Positions 17,134 through 24,463 of a stretch of DNA of 49,113 bases are shown here, piece by piece. The position numbers were made by a program, and so were the translations under genes. The notes beneath the pieces were generated by a model. It was not told the origin of the DNA, searched no databases, and saw only the letters and a program-made list of their open reading frames with translations. Every line of letters starts with the position of its first letter. The first letter of the stretch is position 1. Source of the stretch: an uncultured Pelagibacteraceae bacterium (GTDB lineage Bacteria > Pseudomonadota > Alphaproteobacteria > Pelagibacterales > Pelagibacteraceae); NCBI GenBank assembly GCA_902594655.1, contig CACJMW010000006.1:1-49113 (forward strand), given 5' to 3'.

Positions 17134-17554
17134 ATTTCTTTAATCTCCAGTAATTATAAGGCCAAGGGGTTACAAAACCAACTGCAAGCATAATTGGAAC
17201 GACCCACCAAGTTAATATTGCACCACCAGTTAAAAGATAATCGGTTAAATTCATTGTAGCTTCCATGCTTACCATAGAAATAAAACTCATTCCTAGCGCA
17301 GTTTTCAATGCTTGAGAAAAATTAAAATTTTGCTTTATTAAAATTATTGTTTCAAGAATAATGCTTGTTAATAGTCCATTTATAATTGCGAGAATCATTA
17401 CTCCTAAAACAGGAAATGGAATTTGTGTTAGTTGAAAAAATAAAATTGTACCTAAATCACCTATTGCACAACCTAACAAACACCAGGCAGTATTTTTAGC
17501 ACTTTTCCTCCATGTATGTTTACAATTCCAGTGAAAGTTAGATACAGTATCCAT
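17114..17554 (-). CDS. DUF4396-type membrane protein
   Basis: A 146-residue protein with four predicted membrane helices. Features matching DUF4396 are the N-terminal TAWCLLGCAIGDLGT stretch, a METTMNL-like acidic/methionine segment (SMEATMNLTDY), and the C-terminal FVTPWPYNYWRLKK followed by a final Cys-His. The Cys/His/Met residues suggest metal contact, but no function is established for the family. It converges with the TRAP permease gene (20-bp overlap). Upstream lies a 234-bp region with two adjacent hairpins. Confidence 0.75.
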   Translation of the reverse strand: MDTVSNFHWNCKHTWRKSAKNTAWCLLGCAIGDLGTILFFQLTQIPFPVLGVMILAIINGLLTSIILETIILIKQNFNFSQALKTALGMSFISMVSMEATMNLTDYLLTGGAILTWWVVPIMLAVGFVTPWPYNYWRLKKFNISCH

Positions 17555-17589
17555 GTAGATAAAGTAGTTCTAATTTATAGTTTTTCAAT

Positions 17590-17639
17590 GAAACATTTTG
17601 TTTCTAATGAGTAAGCAAACCAAAGAAGTTTGCTTACTC
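17590..17639. other. Two adjacent inverted repeats in an intergenic region
   Basis: GAAAC-ATTTT-GTTTC (17590-17604) is followed four bases later by a perfect 12-bp stem GAGTAAGCAAAC (17609-17620) and GTTTGCTTACTC (17628-17639) with a 7-base CAAAGAA loop. Neither strand has a T-run after the larger stem, so it is not a standard terminator. It could be a structured leader of the DUF4396 gene, part of a small RNA, or a protein-binding dyad. The rest of 17555-17788 is AT-rich with no recognised element. Confidence 0.5.
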
Positions 17640-17649
17640 TAAAGGGAAA

Positions 17650-17703
17650 ATGAGAAAATTATATAAACATCGAATTCGTATAATTTTACAGAGGCTTAAA
17701 TAG
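17650..17703 (+). CDS. Possible 17-residue basic peptide
   Basis: An ATG-to-TAG frame encodes MRKLYKHRIRIILQRLK directly after the perfect hairpin, with AAAGGG only 3 nt before the ATG, which is tighter than usual. The peptide would be very basic and amphipathic. Frames this short occur by chance in AT-rich DNA, so this entry is speculative and is included because it lies in an otherwise empty structured gap. Confidence 0.2.
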   Translation: MRKLYKHRIRIILQRLK

Positions 17704-17788
17704 TCTTTTTCGACATAAAATCAACCCCTAAAATAATAAGATCATAAGTTGTCTTATTGATATTTTTTTAAGATCAAATTAAGCTCAA

Positions 17789-18403
17789 ATGATGAGAAAA
17801 ATTGCTCTCTCAATCTCTGAAATCAAAGATATAGAAAAAAGAGAATTTTTAAGATTAGGTGACTCCTTTAAGCTTATGGAGCAGGCAGGCGAAGCATGTG
17901 CAAAACAGATAATTAAAATTTATAAAAAAAATAAATTTATTGTTGTTTGTGGACCGGGTAACAATGGTGGTGATGGCTTGATACTATCTAGCTCATTAAA
18001 TGATCATGGAAAAGACATTGACTTATATTGTCTAGAAAAAAATATGTATAAAGGTGATAGTCTTAAAGCATACAAAAAAAATAAATTAAAAAAAAAACCA
18101 CTCGAAGAATTAAATATAAATCAAGACGCAGTAATAGTTGATGCTTTATTTGGTATTGGACTTAATAAAAAAATTGAGGGAATTTTTAAAGAGTGTGTTG
18201 ACAAAATAAATAATTCAAAATTAAAAGTTATAGCTGTAGATATTCCATCAGGAGTTTATGGTGATAACGGTAAGGTTATGGGTGATGCAGTAAAAGCTGA
18301 TGTAACACTAGCCTTGCATGCTAAAAAGCTTGGTCATAAAATGTATCCTGGTTCTAAATTATCAGGGAAAATAAAAATAATAGATATCGGAATATATCAG
18401 TAA
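17789..18403 (+). CDS. nnrE: NAD(P)HX epimerase, stand-alone YjeF N-terminal domain
   Basis: A 204-residue cytoplasmic enzyme that epimerises hydrated NAD(P)H for repair. The YjeF_N fold is marked by VVCGPGNNGGDG at residues 52-63, VDALFGIGL near 116-124 and AVDIPSGVYGD near 151-161. In most bacteria this domain is fused to the NnrD dehydratase in one protein of about 500 residues. Here the protein ends after the epimerase domain and the next gene is unrelated, so the dehydratase must be elsewhere or missing. The start is ambiguous between two consecutive ATG codons. The racemase gene follows after 8 bp. Confidence 0.88.
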   Translation: MMRKIALSISEIKDIEKREFLRLGDSFKLMEQAGEACAKQIIKIYKKNKFIVVCGPGNNGGDGLILSSSLNDHGKDIDLYCLEKNMYKGDSLKAYKKNKLKKKPLEELNINQDAVIVDALFGIGLNKKIEGIFKECVDKINNSKLKVIAVDIPSGVYGDNGKVMGDAVKADVTLALHAKKLGHKMYPGSKLSGKIKIIDIGIYQ

Positions 18404-18411
18404 GTCTAATT

Positions 18412-19110
18412 ATGATTGGGATTTTGGGTGGAATGGGAACGCAAGCTGGTCTTGATCTATGTAATAAACTCTCAATGTTGTATAGAGGAAAGTCAGATCA
18501 AGAATATCCAAAATTTTTATTATATAATAAGTCAGATATACCTAAGCGACCTGAAAATTTAAAAAAATACTATAATGTTTTAAAGGAGCTAGTGAAGGGT
18601 TGTAAATTACTTCAAAAGAATAATTGTAAATTTATTGTAATTCCATGTAATACCGCTCATTACTGGTACGATGATTTAAAAAAGAAAATAAAAATTCCTA
18701 TTTTAAGTATGCCAGAACAAGCTTATTTATATACTAAAATAAATTGTAAACCAGAGTCTAAGATTGGACTATTGTCAACTGAAGCAACTATAAAAACAAA
18801 AGTTTATAATAAATATTTTAATAATAATTTTTATTTGGTTAATCCAACTAAAAAAGTGCAAAAAAAATATGTTAATGTTGCTATCAAACTTGTTAAACAA
18901 GGAAAAGTAAAAGAAGCATCAAAAGCAATTCAACCAGCGATAACTTACTTTAAGAGAATAAAATGTAATAAAATAATTTTGGGCTGTACTGAGCTTCCTG
19001 TGGCTGTTTTTGCATTTAAATCTTATAAATATGCAAAAGAGTCAAAAATATTTATAGATCCAAATTTAATATTGGCTGAAGTTTGTAAGACTAAGTACAA
19101 AACTATTTAG
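18412..19110 (+). CDS. Aspartate/glutamate racemase family protein
   Basis: A 232-residue cytoplasmic protein with the glycine-rich start IGILGGMGTQAGLDLCNKL and two catalytic-type cysteines: Cys79 in VIPCNTAHYW and Cys192 in ILGCTELP. These are the paired acid/base thiols of the cofactor-independent amino-acid racemase (AspR/RacX) family, with about 230 residues as expected. The exact substrate (aspartate, glutamate or another amino acid) cannot be assigned. It is downstream of nnrE with an 8-bp gap and converges on the peroxiredoxin gene with an 8-bp overlap. Confidence 0.88.
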   Translation: MIGILGGMGTQAGLDLCNKLSMLYRGKSDQEYPKFLLYNKSDIPKRPENLKKYYNVLKELVKGCKLLQKNNCKFIVIPCNTAHYWYDDLKKKIKIPILSMPEQAYLYTKINCKPESKIGLLSTEATIKTKVYNKYFNNNFYLVNPTKKVQKKYVNVAIKLVKQGKVKEASKAIQPAITYFKRIKCNKIILGCTELPVAVFAFKSYKYAKESKIFIDPNLILAEVCKTKYKTI

Positions 19111-19765
19111 ATGGATCTGGAACCTTTCTTAAGTAAGGTTTAACCGCATCCCAACCATCTGGAAATAATTTTTTAGCTTCTTCATCTTTAACAGCTGGAA
19201 CAATAATAACATCATCACCCTTTTTCCAATCAGCAGGCGTTGCCACTTTATGTTTCGCTGTTAATTGCATAGAGTCTATTGCCCTAAGAATTTCCAAGAA
19301 ATTTCTTCCTGTTGCCATTGGATAAGTAAGAAATAAACCAACTCTTTTGTCAGGTCTTATAATAAAGACTGTTCTTACAGTTTGGTTGTCTACTGCTGTT
19401 CTTCCCATTGAAGTAACACCAGCATCACCCTCTAGCATATTATAAAGTTTAGCTACTTCTAATTTTTCGTCAGCTATAATTGGGTATTCTGGTTTGTGAC
19501 CAGTTACATCATTAATATCTTTTAACCATTTATTGTGATCATCTACAGGATCAACACTTAAACCAATTACTTTGACATTTCTTTTATCAAATTCTGGTTT
19601 CATTCTAGCTAATGATCCCAATTCAGTAGTACAAACAGGAGTAAAGTCTTTTGGATGTGAAAATAGAACTCCCCAGCTGTCACCTAGCCATTCATGAAAA
19701 GATATTTCTCCTATTGTTGTATTTGCTTTAAAATCTGGTGCTAAACTATTAATTTTTAATGTCAT
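19103..19765 (-). CDS. 1-Cys peroxiredoxin (Prx6 family)
   Basis: A 220-residue cytoplasmic peroxidase. The peroxidatic cysteine is Cys45 in HPKDFTPVCTTELG. The following IGLSVDPVDDHNKWLKDI region and the extended C-terminal arm (GDDVIIVPAVKDEEAKKLFPDGW) are specific to the Prx6/1-Cys subfamily. No second resolving cysteine is seen. It removes hydrogen peroxide and organic peroxides. An AAAGGGGA ribosome site precedes the start. It is divergent from cysE across 73 bp. Confidence 0.95.
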   Translation of the reverse strand: MTLKINSLAPDFKANTTIGEISFHEWLGDSWGVLFSHPKDFTPVCTTELGSLARMKPEFDKRNVKVIGLSVDPVDDHNKWLKDINDVTGHKPEYPIIADEKLEVAKLYNMLEGDAGVTSMGRTAVDNQTVRTVFIIRPDKRVGLFLTYPMATGRNFLEILRAIDSMQLTAKHKVATPADWKKGDDVIIVPAVKDEEAKKLFPDGWDAVKPYLRKVPDPSK

Positions 19766-19838
19766 TGTAGTCCCCTTTATATTTTTTAAATAATCATTAT
19801 ATAACGACTAATTCTTTTAACAACAGGCTATAAAAAAC

Positions 19839-20417
19839 ATGAATGAATATTTACAATCAATAATTGATAGGGATCCAGCTGCTCGTTCAAAATTGAGTGT
19901 CATTCTCACTTATCCAGGCGTTAAGGCAGTTTTTTTTTATAAAATTGCAAAATTTTTTTCACTGGCAAAATTTCATTTAGTTGCAAAAATAATTTCACAA
20001 TTTGCAAGATTTTTAACAGGAATAGAAATTCATCCAGGAGCTAAAATTGGGAAAAATTTATTTATAGATCATGGCATGGGTGTAGTAATTGGGGAAACAT
20101 CTGAAATTGGAGATTATGTGACCATTTATCATAACGTAACTCTTGGTGGAATATCTCCTAGTATAAATTCAGAGCAGCAAAGAAATAATAAAAGACATCC
20201 TACAATTATGGATAAAGTAGTAATAGGATCTGGGGCCCAGGTACTTGGGCCAATTATTGTTGGAAAGAATTCAAAAATTGGATCAAATGCAGTTGTTACA
20301 AATGATGTTCCTGAAAATGCAGTAATGGTTGGTATACCAGCTAGAAATATTGGAGTATCAACCGAAGAATTTAAACCTTATGCTGTTACTGAAGAAACAA
20401 AAAAAGAAAAGCGATAG
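19839..20417 (+). CDS. cysE: Serine O-acetyltransferase, short form
   Basis: A 192-residue enzyme that acetylates L-serine to O-acetylserine, the first step of cysteine synthesis. The C-terminal two-thirds forms a left-handed beta helix of hexapeptide repeats ([19 protein letters not shown], then [20 protein letters not shown] and [19 protein letters not shown]). It is shorter than the E. coli form of about 270 residues because the N-terminal helical domain is reduced, as in EpsC/Bacillus-type enzymes. It overlaps cysK by 1 bp, so synthesis is probably coupled. Confidence 0.94.
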   Translation: MNEYLQSIIDRDPAARSKLSVILTYPGVKAVFFYKIAKFFSLAKFHLVAKIISQFARFLTGIEIHPGAKIGKNLFIDHGMGVVIGETSEIGDYVTIYHNVTLGGISPSINSEQQRNNKRHPTIMDKVVIGSGAQVLGPIIVGKNSKIGSNAVVTNDVPENAVMVGIPARNIGVSTEEFKPYAVTEETKKEKR

Positions 20418-21418
20418 TGAAAAACTTCAAAAATAATTTTATAGAAAGCATTGGAAATACTCCATTAATAAAACTTAAAGCAGCATCTGAAATTACAGGA
20501 TGCAATATATATGGTAAGGCGGAATATTTAAATCCTGGAGGATCTGTAAAAGATCGAGCAGCACATGCTTTAATAAAAGATGCACAAGAAAAAAAATTAA
20601 TTTCTAAAGGTGGAATAGTTGTAGAGGGAACTGCGGGAAATACCGGTATTGGTTTATCTTTATTGGGTAATTCTTTAGGTTATAAAACAATAATCGTAAT
20701 GAACGACAATCAAACACAAGAGAAAAAAGATACATTAAAAAATATTGGAGCTGATTTAAGATTGGTGACACCCAGACCTTATAAAGATGATGGTAATTAT
20801 ATAAAGGTTGCAGGTAGATTAGCTGATGAATTAAAAAGTTCTAATAACTACGGCGTAGTTTGGGCAAATCAATTTGATAATACAGCAAATGCAAAAGGTC
20901 ATTATGAAACTACAGGGCCAGAGATTTGGGATCAAACAGATGGCAAAATAGACGGGTTTGTTTGTGCATCTGGAACAGGTGGTACAATTGGAGGAGTTAG
21001 TAGATATTTAAAAGAAAAAAATAAAGATATTAAAATTTATTTATCTGATCCAGCTGGATCTGCGCTTTATAATTATATCAAAAATGGTGAATTAAAATCT
21101 GAAGGTGGGTCAATTACTGAAGGAATTGGTTCAAGTAGAGTAACAGCTAATTTCGCTGAAGCAAAAATTGATGGTGCATTTTCTATTGATGATCATGAGT
21201 CATTGCCAATACTTTTTAATTTAATTAAAAATGAGGGGTTAAGCTTGGGTACAAGTTGTGGAGTTAATATTGCAGGTGCAATAAAACTTGGAAAAGAACT
21301 TGGACCAGGAAAAACTATAGTAACAATTCTCTGCGACAAATCTGACAAATATAATTCAAAATTATTCAACAAATCCTTTTTACAGCAAAAAGGTCTTCCT
21401 TTTCCAAGTTGGATATAA
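20417..21418 (+). CDS. cysK: Cysteine synthase A (O-acetylserine sulfhydrylase)
   Basis: A 333-residue PLP enzyme that makes cysteine from O-acetylserine and sulfide. The PLP lysine Lys45 lies in LNPGGSVKDRAAH. The substrate loop VEGTAGNTGIG (residues 69-79) and the phosphate-binding SGTGGTIGG (about 185-193) are intact. The start codon is GTG, overlapping the last base of the cysE stop. The arrangement gives a complete two-step cysteine module with the preceding gene. A cystathionine-synthase-like activity cannot be excluded from sequence alone. Confidence 0.93.
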   Translation: MKNFKNNFIESIGNTPLIKLKAASEITGCNIYGKAEYLNPGGSVKDRAAHALIKDAQEKKLISKGGIVVEGTAGNTGIGLSLLGNSLGYKTIIVMNDNQTQEKKDTLKNIGADLRLVTPRPYKDDGNYIKVAGRLADELKSSNNYGVVWANQFDNTANAKGHYETTGPEIWDQTDGKIDGFVCASGTGGTIGGVSRYLKEKNKDIKIYLSDPAGSALYNYIKNGELKSEGGSITEGIGSSRVTANFAEAKIDGAFSIDDHESLPILFNLIKNEGLSLGTSCGVNIAGAIKLGKELGPGKTIVTILCDKSDKYNSKLFNKSFLQQKGLPFPSWI

Positions 21419-21484
21419 AATCGCATACCTGGGTTGCATCAAAAACGCTATGATTATTCTAAATATTAAATTAATTTAATTAAG

Positions 21485-21510
21485 AAAAGATACTGCGGAG
21501 ATCTTTTTTT
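21485..21510 (+). terminator. Probable intrinsic terminator after cysK
   Basis: AAAAGAT (21485-21491) pairs with ATCTTTT (21501-21507) around a 9-base ACTGCGGAG loop, and the T-run continues. The stem is weak in GC but the position 67 bp after the cysK stop fits. It ends only 14 bp before the next ATG. Confidence 0.5.
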
Positions 21511-21523
21511 GAGAAAGGATCAA

Positions 21524-21901
21524 ATGCAAAAAATAATTTTTTATATACTGTCTTCTTTAATTATTGCTGCTACAGCCCAAGCAGGTATGAGTAATGATGA
21601 TAAGGATAAAGCGTACGATTGTAGTGGAATTTATATGGCAAACTATTTTCTTCCAAGTGGAGAAACGTTTGAGTACAGCATGAAAGAAAAATCAATGGCA
21701 TCTGTAAAAGTATTAAAAGCTTATGCTTTGGAAATTGGTATTGATGAAAAAGAGTGGGATGATGGTGTTAATAAAGGGGTAGATAAACATTATGGATCTA
21801 AGTATGATGAAGCAAAAACAAGTGCTTGTCATGCTTTTGTAAACAAACTCGTGCCAAATGGTGAAGAAAAAGTTAAAAAGGTAATACAAACACTTTATTA
21901 A
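21524..21901 (+). CDS. Small secreted protein of unknown function
   Basis: A 125-residue protein with a clear signal peptide (MQKIIFYILSSLIIAATAQA, cleavage after residue 20). The mature part is polar with two cysteines, one in DKAYDCSGIY and one in SACHAFVNKL, which could form a disulfide in the periplasm. I use the ATG at 21524, which has AAAGGAT upstream, rather than a TTG five codons earlier. No family is recognised. It opens a run of small genes in the same direction but is separated from the next by 34 bp. Confidence 0.75.
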   Translation: MQKIIFYILSSLIIAATAQAGMSNDDKDKAYDCSGIYMANYFLPSGETFEYSMKEKSMASVKVLKAYALEIGIDEKEWDDGVNKGVDKHYGSKYDEAKTSACHAFVNKLVPNGEEKVKKVIQTLY

Positions 21902-21935
21902 TTGTGAAACAAGTAAACTAGAAACAGGAGCGAGG

Positions 21936-22241
21936 ATGACTAAGGCATATGTAATAGCTCACCCAAGGGTAAAAGATATGGATAAGTTTAAAAACGAATA
22001 TGCTTCGAAAGTTGACGCAACTATTGCAGCTTTTGGAGGAAAGTTTTTAGTTAGAACGCCGGCAACTTTGGCTCACGAAGGAGAAAAAGGAACTCTTACA
22101 GTAGTTATAGAGTTCCCAGACAAAGAAAAGGCAATGAGTTGGTATAACTCAGATGCTCATCAACAAATAGTAGGATTCAGAAGGTCTAATACAGAAGAAA
22201 AAAGCACTTTTGTAATTTGTGAGGAGTCTGAAAAATTATAA
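21936..22241 (+). CDS. DUF1330-family protein (dimeric alpha-beta barrel)
   Basis: A 101-residue cytoplasmic protein beginning TKAYVIAHPRVKDMDKF, with a central FGGKFLVR and a C-terminal VVIEFPDKEKAMSWYNSDAHQ segment. These are the standard blocks of DUF1330, a ferredoxin-like dimeric alpha-beta barrel fold. The biochemical role of the family is unknown. It has a GGAGCGAGG ribosome site and lies 10 bp before an NTF2-like gene in a compact operon. Confidence 0.83.
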   Translation: MTKAYVIAHPRVKDMDKFKNEYASKVDATIAAFGGKFLVRTPATLAHEGEKGTLTVVIEFPDKEKAMSWYNSDAHQQIVGFRRSNTEEKSTFVICEESEKL

Positions 22242-22251
22242 GGAGAAAAAT

Positions 22252-22572
22252 ATGTCTATATTAGAAAAATATAGTGATGCAATGAAAAATAAAGATGAAG
22301 CAGCGATGAATGAACTTTTGCATGATGATTTTAAATTCACAATGCATAAATCAGGAAATGTTTTAACTAAAGGTGATGTTATTAAATGGGCTATGAGTGG
22401 TGATATTAAACAAGATAAAGTTAGAATTGTTTATGAAAATGATGAAATTGGAATACACCATGCATTCGTAACATTTGATGATGGAAACGTTGAGGCAGTA
22501 ATGGCAGTTTATAAATATAATAATGGCAAAATTGTTAGTTTAGAAACTGGTGCTACGCCAATGCCAAAATAA
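22252..22572 (+). CDS. NTF2/SnoaL-like small protein
   Basis: A 106-residue protein starting MSILEKYSDAMKNKDEAAM, with a DDFKFTMHKSG turn and a curved-sheet C-terminal half (VEAVMAVYKYNNGKIVSLE). This order, helix bundle then sheet with a YKYNNGKI hairpin, is typical of SnoaL-like or DUF4440-type NTF2 folds that bind or isomerise small hydrophobic molecules. The ATG at 22252 has an AAGGAG site 8 bp upstream. A longer frame from 22219 overlaps the previous gene and lacks such a site. The following gene starts 1 bp after its stop codon ends. Confidence 0.75.
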   Translation: MSILEKYSDAMKNKDEAAMNELLHDDFKFTMHKSGNVLTKGDVIKWAMSGDIKQDKVRIVYENDEIGIHHAFVTFDDGNVEAVMAVYKYNNGKIVSLETGATPMPK

Positions 22573-23169
22573 GTGAGTAGTGTTGATTTTTATTTTTCAA
22601 TAGGGAGTACTTACACTTACCTATCAGTGACAAGAATGCTTGATGTTGAAAAAAAACACCAAGTTAAATTTAATTTGGTTCCATTTAGTGTGAGAGCTAT
22701 TATGAAAGAAATGAATAACATTCCCTTTCCAAAGGAAAAAATGAATAAAGTAAATTACATGTGGAGAGATATTGAAAGAAGAGCTGAGGGTTATGGTTTT
22801 TTTGCAAAAACTCCCGTGCCCTACCCCTTAACAGAATTTGATTTAGCAAATAAACTTGCAATATTAGGTTTAAAAGAAGGTTGGGGAATTGATTATGTAA
22901 GATTGACTTATAAAAGGTGGTTTCAAGCGGGTAAAGAGCCGGCTACTGAACCTAATATTTCAGAAATATGCAAAGAATTAAATATTGATAAGGAAAAAGT
23001 AATTACAAAAGCAAATTCAAATGAAATTGAAACTCAATATTTAAAAAATACTGATAGTGCGAGAGAAAATAAAGTTTTTGGAAGCCCTTCGTTCATAGTT
23101 AATGGTGAAATCTTCTGGGGAGATGATAGGATGGAAGATGCTATAACGTGGTCGAAAAAAAATGGGTAA
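22573..23169 (+). CDS. 2-hydroxychromene-2-carboxylate isomerase-like (DsbA/GST-kappa fold)
   Basis: A 198-residue thioredoxin-fold protein. The N-terminus VDFYFSIGSTYTYLS occupies the active-site position where HCCA isomerases and kappa glutathione transferases usually have a GSPYSY-like serine motif; here the proline is threonine. The C-terminal FGSPSFIVNGEIFWGDDRM segment is diagnostic for the family. Members isomerise aromatic ring-cleavage intermediates or conjugate glutathione. It starts with GTG and overlaps the first SMR gene by 8 bp. Substrate unknown. Confidence 0.84.
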   Translation: MSSVDFYFSIGSTYTYLSVTRMLDVEKKHQVKFNLVPFSVRAIMKEMNNIPFPKEKMNKVNYMWRDIERRAEGYGFFAKTPVPYPLTEFDLANKLAILGLKEGWGIDYVRLTYKRWFQAGKEPATEPNISEICKELNIDKEKVITKANSNEIETQYLKNTDSARENKVFGSPSFIVNGEIFWGDDRMEDAITWSKKNG

Positions 23170-23494
23170 TATTACAGCTTATATAATCTTAATAATCGCA
23201 GTAATTCTTGGAACAGCTTCAAATAGTTTTGCTAAAAGTGCTGAGGGTTTTACATTATTGATTCCTAGTATAATCACAGCAGTCACAATTGTTGCATGTA
23301 TGTATGCATTGTCGATTGTGATGAAATCTATTCCAGTCGGAATAACTTATGCATCGTTTGCTGGATTGTGTATTATTGCAACTTCAATAGTGGGTGTAAT
23401 AAAATTCCAACAAGTTCCTAATCTTTATACTTTGATTGGATTAGTGCTTATAATTTCTGGTGTAATAATCGTAAACTTACTTGGAAATAATTAA
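23162..23494 (+). CDS. SMR-family transporter subunit A
   Basis: A 110-residue four-helix small multidrug resistance-type protein. It shares the NSFAKSAEGFT segment after helix 1 with its neighbour, and has the expected helix 4 (LYTLIGLVLIISGVIIVNLLG). The glutamate normally in helix 1 of EmrE-like proteins is not present in helix 1; an acidic residue appears only in the loop (Glu at about position 30). Two adjacent SMR genes normally encode a heterodimer with opposite topology. It lies within the DUF1330-to-DUF2798 operon. Confidence 0.83.
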   Translation: MGNITAYIILIIAVILGTASNSFAKSAEGFTLLIPSIITAVTIVACMYALSIVMKSIPVGITYASFAGLCIIATSIVGVIKFQQVPNLYTLIGLVLIISGVIIVNLLGNN

Positions 23495-23495
23495 G

Positions 23496-23831
23496 ATGAA
23501 ACCTTTATTAGGATATTTATTTTTAGCTATTGCAATTTCATTTGGCATTGCATCAAATAGTTTTGCTAAAATTTCGGATGGTTTTACAAAATTAACCCCA
23601 TCAATTTTGTGTATATTATTTATGAGTATAACGATGTTCTCAATAGCAAAAGCTATGTCTGCTCTTCCTGTGGGATTTGCATACTCTACTTACAGTGGGT
23701 TAACTGTTACAGGTGTTGTACTTTTTGCAATGTTGAAACTAAATCAGATTCCAAATTTTTACGGTATCGTAGGAATTATATTTATTATAATTGGTGTAGT
23801 GATGGTTAATTATTTGGGGAAATTAAATTAA
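23496..23831 (+). CDS. SMR-family transporter subunit B
   Basis: A 111-residue four-helix protein, a paralogue of the preceding gene: both have NSFAK near residue 20 followed by a charged turn and a terminal helix ending MVNYLG or IVNLLG. I take the ATG at 23496, 1 bp after the first SMR stop, rather than the TTG at 23481, which adds five residues and would overlap. The pair probably forms an obligate asymmetric dimer that exports cations or metabolites. A small DUF2798 gene follows after 2 bp. Confidence 0.83.
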   Translation: MKPLLGYLFLAIAISFGIASNSFAKISDGFTKLTPSILCILFMSITMFSIAKAMSALPVGFAYSTYSGLTVTGVVLFAMLKLNQIPNFYGIVGIIFIIIGVVMVNYLGKLN

Positions 23832-23833
23832 AA

Positions 23834-24055
23834 ATGTTTCCGAAAAAGTATTCAAAAATACTATTTATTTTTTTTATGGGTTTAGGCATGAGTCTATTAA
23901 TGACACTAATAATAACTTATATAAATACCGGGTTCGATGAATTATATATTAAAAGGTTTTTAAAGGCTTGGTCTGTAAGTTTACCAGTAGCTATGATTGC
24001 TACAACTATAGTTGCTCCTGTAATTGAAAAATTTGTAAATAAAATAACAAAATAA
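23834..24055 (+). CDS. DUF2798-type small membrane protein
   Basis: A 73-residue protein with two predicted helices (about residues 8-28 and 46-64). The FMGLGMSLLMTLIITYIN and FLKAWSVSLPVAM segments match the DUF2798 pattern. The function of the family is unknown. It ends the operon of small genes; the next gene is convergent with a 4-bp gap. Confidence 0.75.
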   Translation: MFPKKYSKILFIFFMGLGMSLLMTLIITYINTGFDELYIKRFLKAWSVSLPVAMIATTIVAPVIEKFVNKITK

Positions 24056-24059
24056 TCAA

Positions 24060-24452
24060 TTATTGATATAATTCGTCTACCTCAACCTGATAAGCATCTA
24101 CCAATTTATTATTTTTATTTGCTAAACCAACTACTGATATCATTTCTTTTAACATTTCATCAGTAGCGCCTTTCTTTTTTGCAGCATATGAATGAGATTT
24201 TGTGCAATACTCACAACTATTTGTTATAGAAACTGCAACATAAATTAATTCCTTCGTAATTGGATCCAATGCTCCCTTTCTCATTACTTGTTTTAAAGAA
24301 TTCCAAGATCTCTCAAGTTCATTTGGATCATTAGCTAACATTTTCCAAAAATTTGGAATTTCAGTTATTCCTCTTGAACTTTTAATATCCTCAAAAACTT
24401 CTTTTACTTTTCCTGAGGCCTCACTCTCTTTTATCATTTTAAAAATCCCCAT
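24060..24452 (-). CDS. Carboxymuconolactone decarboxylase/AhpD-like protein
   Basis: A 130-residue all-helical protein with the CEYC motif and following KSHSYAA (NSCEYCTKSHSYAAKKKG) that makes the redox or proton-relay centre of AhpD-like members. Such proteins reduce hydroperoxides or act in ring-cleavage pathways. A strong GGAGGAAAT ribosome site precedes its ATG. It is the last gene of the leftward ABC operon (11-bp gap), a position that suggests cotranscription but does not reveal a shared role. Confidence 0.85.
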   Translation of the reverse strand: MGIFKMIKESEASGKVKEVFEDIKSSRGITEIPNFWKMLANDPNELERSWNSLKQVMRKGALDPITKELIYVAVSITNSCEYCTKSHSYAAKKKGATDEMLKEMISVVGLANKNNKLVDAYQVEVDELYQ

Positions 24453-24463
24453 TTATTTCCTCC

